Notes under the pieces: generated by a model
Seen by the model: the letters and a program-made list of their open reading frames with translations, nothing else
What the model was told of the DNA's origin: nothing
Databases searched by the model: none
Source of the DNA: Helicobacteraceae bacterium CG2_30_36_10
GTDB lineage: Bacteria > Campylobacterota > Campylobacteria > Campylobacterales > Sulfurimonadaceae
Assembly (NCBI GenBank): GCA_001873135.1
Contig: MNYP01000143.1
Coordinates: 1-43,939, forward strand
Length of the DNA stretch: 43,939 bases
Reading direction: 5' to 3'
In this document: positions 32,794 to 39,750 of the stretch, piece by piece
How the letters are laid out: every line of letters starts with the position of its first letter
How positions within the stretch are numbered: position 1 is the stretch's first letter
Translations under genes and position numbers: made by a program

Positions 32794-33468
32794 CTAATTA
32801 ACTTCTTTAGGGAAACAAAAACGGTAACCACGACGACGAACAGTTTCAATAGTTGTGATTCCTAATGGCTTATCCATTTTTTGTCTAATTTGGTTAATAG
32901 CAACTTCAATTACGTTTGGAGTAACAAGTTCCGGCTCTTCCCAGATTGCGTCAAGCAGTTGTTCTTTTGAAACAATTTGATCACGGTGACGAGCTAAGTG
33001 AGTGAGAACTTCAAAAGGCTTGCCTTTGAGTTCTATCTCTTGTTCTTTGTATGTAATTTTTTCCTCTTCAGGGTTGATAATCAAGTCATCGATTTCGATG
33101 ATGTTGCTTCCGCCAAAACGTAAACGAGCTTCAATACGAGCAATTAAAACATCAAAATCAAACGGCTTTCTGATATAATCATCAGCACCGCTTCTAAGCG
33201 CTTCAATTTCACTTTCATTATCATCTCTAGCAGATAATACAACGACAACAGTTTTTGGAGTATTTGATTTAATATCACCAATAATGTCAACAGAATTTCC
33301 ATCCGGAAGCATCCAATCCATAAGGACTAAATCGTAATTGCGAATATCTAAGTAATACTCACCATCTTTAAGAGTCTCAACAACATCACTTTGGTAACCA
33401 TATTCTTTAAGGCCCTCAGCAAGCATTTTGTTTAATGTAACTTCATCTTCTATAATTAGAATACGCAT
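32794..33468 (-). CDS. cosR: OmpR-family response regulator, CosR/HsrA ortholog
   Basis: This 224-residue regulator has a full receiver domain: acidic pair Glu7/Asp8, phospho-acceptor Asp51 in LVLMDWMLPDG, Ser in VVLSARDD and Lys in DDYIRKPFDF. Its winged-helix domain is strikingly like C. jejuni CosR and H. pylori HsrA from memory, notably KGKPFEVLTHLARHRDQIVS and VRRRGYRFCFPK. Those regulators are essential, bind DNA without phosphorylation and control oxidative stress genes. The neighbours folB upstream and fdxB/ppx downstream match the Campylobacter locus. The intact receiver and adjacent kinase suggest that this version still responds to phosphorylation. Confidence 0.9.
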   Translation of the reverse strand: MRILIIEDEVTLNKMLAEGLKEYGYQSDVVETLKDGEYYLDIRNYDLVLMDWMLPDGNSVDIIGDIKSNTPKTVVVVLSARDDNESEIEALRSGADDYIRKPFDFDVLIARIEARLRFGGSNIIEIDDLIINPEEEKITYKEQEIELKGKPFEVLTHLARHRDQIVSKEQLLDAIWEEPELVTPNVIEVAINQIRQKMDKPLGITTIETVRRRGYRFCFPKEVN

Positions 33469-33569
33469 TAATTATTTCCTATATGTATATATTTTGCCGA
33501 AATGATATCATAATTTTAGGAAACTTTAAAGAATAATTCAACTTTATTTAATAAAACTTTAATTTCTAA

Positions 33570-33899
33570 TTAAGATTTGATTTTATAATAATTGCTTACA
33601 CTTACCTTGCAGTCGGGTAAAATAGATGGTTTCGTTATCTTAAGATTGATGTTTTTTATCGCACTGTATTCTTTAACTAACTTTAAATTTAGGTTCTCTA
33701 AAGCATCTTCTATAAGTAAAAATTCATTTTCTATCATGTTTGTCTTTAGAATTTCTACAATATCAACATAGTTAATAAAGCCGTTTGTATTCTCATATTC
33801 AATGGTAATATTAACTATAACATCCTGCTTTTTCTTTCTTTCAAAATCTAAAATTCCAATAATACATTGAAACTTTAAATCTTCAATATGAATAGTCAT
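33570..33899 (-). CDS. folB: Dihydroneopterin aldolase
   Basis: This 109-residue protein matches FolB, which cleaves dihydroneopterin to 6-hydroxymethyl-dihydropterin in folate synthesis. The N-terminal pattern IHIEDLKFQCIIGILDFERKKKQ, with the conserved IGI.D.ER block near residues 13-23, is diagnostic. The C-terminal strand INLKITKPSILPDCKVSV is also typical of the family, although the usual Lys-Pro context is somewhat divergent. The length is slightly short but normal for Campylobacterota. Its start overlaps the plsY stop by one base (TAATG), so the two are coupled. Confidence 0.88.
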   Translation of the reverse strand: MTIHIEDLKFQCIIGILDFERKKKQDVIVNITIEYENTNGFINYVDIVEILKTNMIENEFLLIEDALENLNLKLVKEYSAIKNINLKITKPSILPDCKVSVSNYYKIKS

Positions 33900-34513
33900 T
33901 AAACTACTCTTTTCTCTTTACCTTTAACTAAACGAATGATATTTGGTATGTGTTTGTAAAAAAGTAAAAACATTATAATTACAACCGGCGCATGAGCCAT
34001 CTCTGGATGGATATAAAAACTCGAAACTAAAAGTGCTGCAACCCCGGTAAGTGATGAGACCGAAGATATACGGATAGTCTTCGCACCGATGGCCCAGACA
34101 ACTAGAGCGATAGTTGTTTCATACGGAAGCATAAACATCATGACACCCATTCCGGTTGCTATGCCTTTGCCGCCTTCAAAATTCAAGTATGGAGAAAAAC
34201 AGTGTCCAACAACGGCTAAAACAGCTATACCCCAAAGAGTAGCTTCACTTAGTCCAAGAAAATAAGCGAGTGCTAAAACAAGAGCACCCTTAAGAGCGTC
34301 AAGAGCTAAAGTGGCTACTCCAAGCTTTTTTGCAAGGGCAGGGTTACTCTCTTTGACAACTCTTAGGACATTCGTAGCACCGATACTGCCGCTTCCACTC
34401 GCCTTAACGTCCACACCGGCAAATTTTTTAGCAAGCAAAAGACCAAAAGGAATTCCACCGACAAGATAAGCTGCTATAAAAAACTGTACATTTGTGTTAA
34501 ATAAAAAATCCAT
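33899..34513 (-). CDS. plsY: Glycerol-3-phosphate acyltransferase PlsY
   Basis: This 204-residue inner-membrane enzyme moves an acyl group from acyl phosphate to glycerol-3-phosphate, the first step of phospholipid synthesis. The three family motifs are present: GGIPFGLLLAK (near residues 19-29), GSGSIGATNVLR (about 40-51) and GHCFSPYLNFEGGKGIATGMG (about 102-122, quoted for its Gly-Gly-Lys-Gly). Five or more hydrophobic segments fit the known topology. It is the first gene of the leftward block plsY-folB-cosR-kinase-fdxB-ppx. Confidence 0.95.
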   Translation of the reverse strand: MDFLFNTNVQFFIAAYLVGGIPFGLLLAKKFAGVDVKASGSGSIGATNVLRVVKESNPALAKKLGVATLALDALKGALVLALAYFLGLSEATLWGIAVLAVVGHCFSPYLNFEGGKGIATGMGVMMFMLPYETTIALVVWAIGAKTIRISSVSSLTGVAALLVSSFYIHPEMAHAPVVIIMFLLFYKHIPNIIRLVKGKEKRVV

Positions 34514-34853
34514 ACAATACCTTCTGATAAATAGTGTCGATATCTTAGTTTAATTATAATTATAAGCATATAAAAATTTATAACTTCAACTGTTTTTTGA
34601 TATTTCTAAAGTTAAATAACTTCTTTTTTAAGCATATTAATGTAATTGAATGAAAAATAACCACTAAATGACATAAACGGTAATAAATAGCTGGTATACT
34701 TCTCATTATGCAATCAATTTCAAAAATTTAGCTTTGACGTTGCCTTAGAAATATTTTTATAACAGATATAAAAATATTTTTATCAATCAAAGATAAATTA
34801 ATCTGAAATAGTATAAAATATTTAAATAAATTAGTAAAAAACGAGGGAGTGTC
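34514..34853. other. Divergent regulatory gap plsY / gap
   Basis: This 340-base AT-rich spacer lies between two divergent operons and holds no plausible gene. It contains a long perfect palindrome (34749-34779) and a TATAAAAT (34812-34819) that may be the -10 box for the sugar operon, without a clear -35. The AGGGAG binding site just before the gap start is strong. Confidence 0.5.
34749..34779. repeat. 13-base perfect inverted repeat upstream of gap
   Basis: AAATATTTTTATA (34749-34761) and TATAAAAATATTT (34767-34779) are perfect inverted repeats with a 5-base spacer (ACAGA). They lie about 75 bases upstream of the gap start and 33 bases upstream of a candidate -10 box. They could be an operator for a dimeric regulator or a cruciform-prone AT element. 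Confidence 0.55.
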
Positions 34854-35849
34854 ATGTCACTAAAAGTAGCTATAAACGGAACTGGTAGAATTGGTGTTAT
34901 TGTTGCAAAGATTGTAAGCGAAAGAACGGATGTTGAGTTGGTCGCATTAAATACTACTGCAAAGCCAGAGATGCTCGCATACTTGTTAAAATATGATTCT
35001 GTTCATAAAGGAATCAGTGCAAAAGTTATTGATGACAATACAATTGAAATTAATGGCAAAAACGTAACAATGTTTAGTGAAAGAGATCCTGTTAAAGTTG
35101 ATTTCGGCAGTTGTGGTGCTGAGCTTGTTATTGAGTGCACTGGTGTATTTTTAACGACAGAAAAAGCACAAGCTTTCTTGCAAAATGGCGTTAAAAAAGT
35201 TGTTATGTCGGCTCCTGCAAAAGATGATACTCCAACTTATGTGCTTAATATAAATACAGATGAGTATAAAGGTGAGGCAATTATCTCAAATGCAAGCTGT
35301 ACAACAAACTGTTTAGCGCCTATCTGTAAAGTTTTAGATGATGAATTCGGAATCGTTAATGGACTGATGACAACAATTCACTCATACACAAACGACCAAA
35401 ATGTTTTAGACGTAAAACATAGTTCAGATATGAGAAGAGCAAGAGCTGCTGCTATCAATATGATTCCAACTACAACGGGTGCTGCAAAAGCGATTAGTTT
35501 AGTAATGCCTCAACTTAAAGGTAAACTAAACGGTTACGCTATGAGAGTTCCAACTGCGGATGTTTCTGTAGTTGATTTAACTGCGAACTTAAAAGTAGAT
35601 GTAACAAAAGAAGATATTATCGCCGCTATGGAAAAGGCTGCAGCAGGTAGCTTTAAAGGCTTACTTGAAGTAGATAATGACAAAAGAGTATCAAGCGACT
35701 TCATTGGCAGTACATACAGTTCAACTTTCATTCCCGACATGGTAAGTGTTGTTGATGGAAAAACTGTAAAAGTATTAGCTTGGTACGATAACGAATGGGG
35801 ATACAGCAGTCGCTTAGTTGATATGTGTGTGTTTGTCGGAAATAAATAA
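34854..35849 (+). CDS. gap: Glyceraldehyde-3-phosphate dehydrogenase
   Basis: This 331-residue enzyme interconverts glyceraldehyde-3-phosphate and 1,3-bisphosphoglycerate. The N-terminus VAINGTGRIG binds NAD(P). The active-site motif ASCTTNCLAP has the catalytic cysteine near residue 149, and the C-terminal WYDNEWGYSSR is intact. It is the first gene of a rightward operon of sugar and glucan genes. The stop overlaps the pgi start by one base (TAATG). Whether it runs in glycolysis or gluconeogenesis is not visible, but an autotroph would use it mainly for sugar synthesis. Confidence 0.96.
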   Translation: MSLKVAINGTGRIGVIVAKIVSERTDVELVALNTTAKPEMLAYLLKYDSVHKGISAKVIDDNTIEINGKNVTMFSERDPVKVDFGSCGAELVIECTGVFLTTEKAQAFLQNGVKKVVMSAPAKDDTPTYVLNINTDEYKGEAIISNASCTTNCLAPICKVLDDEFGIVNGLMTTIHSYTNDQNVLDVKHSSDMRRARAAAINMIPTTTGAAKAISLVMPQLKGKLNGYAMRVPTADVSVVDLTANLKVDVTKEDIIAAMEKAAAGSFKGLLEVDNDKRVSSDFIGSTYSSTFIPDMVSVVDGKTVKVLAWYDNEWGYSSRLVDMCVFVGNK

Positions 35850-37090
35850 TGTTAATATTCAACAAGCATTTTTTAGCTACTCAGTCCTCTGAGTCTAAAA
35901 AGATAATAAATGATGCCGTTGAAGTTGTAAATGATGAAATAAAAAGTGACAGAGTTGGGTATTATAAACTACCAACTCTGTCATTACAGCTCATTGAACA
36001 GTTAAAAGAGATTGATACATCTTCTTTTGAACAGATAGTAATTATGGGTATTGGTGGCTCATCTTTAGGTATAAAAGCTATAAACACTATTCTTCGTCCT
36101 ATCACTCCACATGCCAAAGAAATTATTTTTTTTGAAAACTCTGACCCTCTTACTATTACGGAAAATCTGATTAAAATCAAAAAAGAAAAAGCTTGCTTTT
36201 TCCTTATTTCTAAATCTGGCTCAACCATTGAAACAACTTCTACATTTAAGACAATTGTTGATTATTGTAAAATAGATATGGATGCTGATAATAATCGCAT
36301 TTTTGCTATTACAGACAAAGGCTCTTCACTTTCAGTTTTTGCACAGCACCATAAATTTCATGAGTTTAATATTCCAGATAATGTTGGTGGTCGTTTTTCA
36401 GTTTTAAGTGCTGTTGGCGTCGTTCCTCTTGCCCTTGCCGGATACGATATGACTAAATTACTCAATGGCGCAGAGGGTTTTATATCAAGATTTTTCGAAG
36501 GTAAAGAAGACCACCTTTTAGAAAAAGCATATTCTTTTTATGAAAACTCAAAAACGCAAAGCATAAATGTTGTGTTTTCGTATGCTGACAGACTTGAAGA
36601 TTTGACAAAATGGTACGTTCAACTTTGGGGTGAATCTCTAGGCAAAATAGACCAAGATGGCAACAGAGTAGGGCTTACACCTATCGGTATTATAGGCGCT
36701 GTTGATCAGCACTCTTTTTTACAGTTAGTTATAGAAGGTCCAAAAGATAAAAGTTTAACTTTTATAAATATAGAAGATTTTAAAAACAATCTTTTAGTGC
36801 CGGATATTACACTTTATGGAATTGAGAAAACTAATTTTATTAATAACAAAAGTTTTAACACTCTTATAAATGCACAGTGCGAAGCAACTATGCAAAGTGT
36901 AATCCAATCTGGCGTAAATACAGATGCCATTACTTTAGACTTTATTTCAGAGAATAATATTGGAGAATTGATAGTTTATTTTGAGCTATTGACATCACTG
37001 CTCGGCGCAATGTTTAAAGTAAATACTTATAATCAACCGGGTGTTGAATTAGGTAAACAAATTTTATATAAAAATTTAGAAAACTCTTAA
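35849..37090 (+). CDS. pgi: Glucose-6-phosphate isomerase (short form)
   Basis: This 413-residue isomerase interconverts glucose-6-phosphate and fructose-6-phosphate. It has the SIS-domain motif MGIGGSSLGIKAI near residues 65-77, SKSGSTIETTSTF near 124-136, the signature DNVGGRFSVLSAVG near 181-194, and GVELGKQ near the C-terminus. It is shorter than the 549-residue E. coli enzyme but similar in length to Campylobacter forms. Translational coupling to gap ensures joint expression. A motif copy (36106-36115) is read as Thr-Pro-His-Ala just after RPI. Confidence 0.94.
   Translation: MLIFNKHFLATQSSESKKIINDAVEVVNDEIKSDRVGYYKLPTLSLQLIEQLKEIDTSSFEQIVIMGIGGSSLGIKAINTILRPITPHAKEIIFFENSDPLTITENLIKIKKEKACFFLISKSGSTIETTSTFKTIVDYCKIDMDADNNRIFAITDKGSSLSVFAQHHKFHEFNIPDNVGGRFSVLSAVGVVPLALAGYDMTKLLNGAEGFISRFFEGKEDHLLEKAYSFYENSKTQSINVVFSYADRLEDLTKWYVQLWGESLGKIDQDGNRVGLTPIGIIGAVDQHSFLQLVIEGPKDKSLTFINIEDFKNNLLVPDITLYGIEKTNFINNKSFNTLINAQCEATMQSVIQSGVNTDAITLDFISENNIGELIVYFELLTSLLGAMFKVNTYNQPGVELGKQILYKNLENS
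36106..36115 (-). repeat. GGCATGTGGA motif copy inside pgi
   Basis: Exact 9-mer core on the minus strand, read in pgi as Thr-Pro-His-Ala-Lys. It is the last exact copy in the window. Confidence 0.75.
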
Positions 37091-37099
37091 GGTAAATTA

Positions 37100-38749
37100 A
37101 TGAAACTTCATACATACGACATCGATAAAAAATATGCTACTAGCGTAGCTTACTTCTCAATGGAATTTGCGATTGACCAAGCTCTTAAAATATACTCTGG
37201 CGGCTTAGGCTTTCTTGCAGGGTCACATATGCGAAGTGTATATGATTTACAACAAAATGTAGTCGGAGTTGGAATGTTGTGGAGCTTTGCTTATTATGAC
37301 CAAACTCGCAATGAAGACCGTACTCTTAAACCGATGTATACAAGAAAATTCTATTCATTTTTAGAAGAATTACCTATAAAAGTGGTTATTAAAATTAATC
37401 ATCAAGATGTAAGAATAAAAGCATTCTTGCTTCGTCCAGAAATTTTTGGCTCAGCTCCAATGATTTTACTCTCAACAGATACTGACGAAAATGACTATTT
37501 GTCTCGTGCTATTACCCATAGGCTTTATGATGGAGACGAAAAAACTCGTATAGCGCAAGAGATAGTTCTTGGGATAGGCGGAACTAAAGTCCTTGAAGCT
37601 ATAAATCATAAAGTAGATATTTATCATATGAATGAGGGACACGCTCTTCCTCTTGTATATGAACTATACAGTCGTTTTAACGATATTAAAGAGTTAAGAA
37701 AGCATGTAGTTTTCACTACTCACACACCAGAGGCTGCCGGTAATGAAGTACATAATATACAGGTACTTCATGATATGGGTTTCTTTGCCGGCAATAGTTT
37801 AAATACTGTTCGTAATATTAGTGGTTATGAACATGACGATAACTTTAGTCTAACTGTAGGCGCACTTCGAAGCGCTAAAAGGTCAAATGCTGTTTCAAAA
37901 ATACATGGTATTGTTTCTCAAGATATGTGGAAGGATATAGAGGGTAAATGTGAGATTATATCTATCACAAATGCTCAAAATAAGAAATACTGGACAGATA
38001 AACCACTTCTACGTGCCTTAGATGAACATGAAGATTATGAATTAGTGGCTAGAAAGAAACACCTTAAAAAGAAACTATTTGAGGAAGTGGCTGACCAAAC
38101 CGGTAAATTATTTGACCCAGAAATATTAACAATAGTTTGGGCAAGACGATTTGCTGAGTACAAGCGTCCAGGTTTATTGAAATATGACTTTGATAGATTT
38201 ATCGGCTTAATTGAAAATACCAAAAAGCCTGTTCAGATAATATGGGCCGGTAAACCATACCCGACTGATTATGGTGCAATGGATATTTTTAATGAATTAG
38301 TTCATCTTGGTCATAGATACAAAAATATAGCTATTTTAGTAGGGTATGAATTGGCTCTATCTAAATTGATGAAGCAAGGGAGCGATATTTGGTTAAATAC
38401 TCCAAGAATTACGAGAGAGGCTAGTGGTACAAGTGGTATGACAGCAAGCATGAATGGCTCAATCCACTTTTCAATTAATGACGGATGGCATCCAGAATTT
38501 GCAAAAGACGGTAAAAATGCATTCACAATTCCTGAAGTTGATTATAAGCTAAGCTCGGCTGAACAAGATAAACAAGACAACAAAAACATGATGGATATTC
38601 TAGAAAATACGATAATTCCTATCTATTATGATAAACCGGAAGAATGGGTCAAAATAATGAAAAGTGCAATGAAAGAGATTGTTCCAGAATTTGATTCAGG
38701 AAGAATGGCAAATGAATATTATGTTGAAATGTTTGATTATAAGGCTTAA
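37100..38749 (+). CDS. GT35-like alpha-glucan phosphorylase homolog without PLP lysine
   Basis: This 549-residue protein resembles the short alpha-glucan phosphorylases. It has YSGGLGFLAGSHMRS near residues 32-46, MNEGHALPLVYEL, WARRFAEYKRPGLL and EASGTSGM near residue 440. The residue after that Met is Thr448, where phosphorylases have the lysine that holds pyridoxal phosphate (usually Met-Lys). The GDH element of the first motif has also become GSH. So it may not be a PLP phosphorylase, though the fold and glucan-binding parts look kept. It could be a different glucosyl transferase, a binding protein or a regulator. It sits between pgi and pfkA in a glucan operon. Confidence 0.75.
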   Translation: MKLHTYDIDKKYATSVAYFSMEFAIDQALKIYSGGLGFLAGSHMRSVYDLQQNVVGVGMLWSFAYYDQTRNEDRTLKPMYTRKFYSFLEELPIKVVIKINHQDVRIKAFLLRPEIFGSAPMILLSTDTDENDYLSRAITHRLYDGDEKTRIAQEIVLGIGGTKVLEAINHKVDIYHMNEGHALPLVYELYSRFNDIKELRKHVVFTTHTPEAAGNEVHNIQVLHDMGFFAGNSLNTVRNISGYEHDDNFSLTVGALRSAKRSNAVSKIHGIVSQDMWKDIEGKCEIISITNAQNKKYWTDKPLLRALDEHEDYELVARKKHLKKKLFEEVADQTGKLFDPEILTIVWARRFAEYKRPGLLKYDFDRFIGLIENTKKPVQIIWAGKPYPTDYGAMDIFNELVHLGHRYKNIAILVGYELALSKLMKQGSDIWLNTPRITREASGTSGMTASMNGSIHFSINDGWHPEFAKDGKNAFTIPEVDYKLSSAEQDKQDNKNMMDILENTIIPIYYDKPEEWVKIMKSAMKEIVPEFDSGRMANEYYVEMFDYKA

Positions 38750-38779
38750 TGAAATGACCCAAAAGACAAGGCTGAAACA

Positions 38780-39739
38780 ATGGCATTAGCAGTGATGTGC
38801 TCAGGTGGCGATGCACCAGGAATGAACCCGGCTATAAAAAAATTTGTTGATTATTCGCAAAAAAAAGGTGAAGAGTCCTATCTGATTTATGACGGTTTAG
38901 AGGGCTTAATTGATAATAAAATAAAAAAAGCAACGCATCAAGCTGTGGCAGGAATAGTTCACATTGGCGGAACTATTATTCGCTCTTCCCGCTCAAAACG
39001 TTTTTTTGAATATGAATACCGTCTTCAAGCATTTAATAATCTTAAAGCTCATGATATTCAAGGCATAGTGGTCCTTGGCGGAGATGGTTCTTTTCGTGCA
39101 ATGCAAAGGTTTAGCTCAGAATTCGATATAAATTTCGTTGGAATACCAAGTACTATAGATAATGACATTTATGGAACAGAGTATTGTCTAGGAGTTGATA
39201 CGGCATTAAATGTAATTAGAGATGCCCTTGATAAAATACGAGATACGGCAGCATCGTTTAATCGTGCTTTTTTAATTGAAGTTATGGGAAGAGATTGCGG
39301 TTATTTAGCTGTGTTGTCTTCTGTGACTAGTGGAGCTGAAATTTGTATTATTCCAGAAGTTGAATTTAAGCGTGATGAATTAGAAAAGAAATTAATCCAA
39401 GAAATAAAAGATGGGCGAAATTATATTCTAGCTATTATCTCGGAGGGCTCTAAAAAAACATCTGAGACCCATGCATGGATTCAAGATAAATTAGGACTAG
39501 AGACGAGAGTAAGTATTTTAGGACATATTCAAAGAGGGGGAAACCCTACCGTATATGATAGAATGATGGCTTTTGATTTTACAATTCAGGCTGTTGATTA
39601 TTTACTTTCTCACAACGACTCTAACAAAGTTGTTGTATTTAATAAGGGTGAATTTAGTTTTATGGAGATTGAAGATGTGGTATCTAATAAATATCAGTTA
39701 CCTGAGCATCTTTTAAATGCGATAAATTATTTAGATTAA
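38780..39739 (+). CDS. pfkA: 6-phosphofructokinase
   Basis: This 319-residue PfkA-family enzyme phosphorylates fructose-6-phosphate. It has the N-terminal CSGGDAPGMNPAI, the nucleotide loop GGDGSFRA near residues 99-106 (Gly at the position that marks ATP rather than pyrophosphate use) and the catalytic STIDNDI block. It also has EVMGRDCGYLAV and the effector or substrate region LGHIQRGGNPTVYDR. The usual Gly before TIDND is Ser here, a minor change. Phosphofructokinase is absent from Campylobacter, so its presence gives this organism a full upper glycolysis for stored sugar. Confidence 0.93.
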   Translation: MALAVMCSGGDAPGMNPAIKKFVDYSQKKGEESYLIYDGLEGLIDNKIKKATHQAVAGIVHIGGTIIRSSRSKRFFEYEYRLQAFNNLKAHDIQGIVVLGGDGSFRAMQRFSSEFDINFVGIPSTIDNDIYGTEYCLGVDTALNVIRDALDKIRDTAASFNRAFLIEVMGRDCGYLAVLSSVTSGAEICIIPEVEFKRDELEKKLIQEIKDGRNYILAIISEGSKKTSETHAWIQDKLGLETRVSILGHIQRGGNPTVYDRMMAFDFTIQAVDYLLSHNDSNKVVVFNKGEFSFMEIEDVVSNKYQLPEHLLNAINYLD

Positions 39740-39750
39740 AAAGGAGTTAA

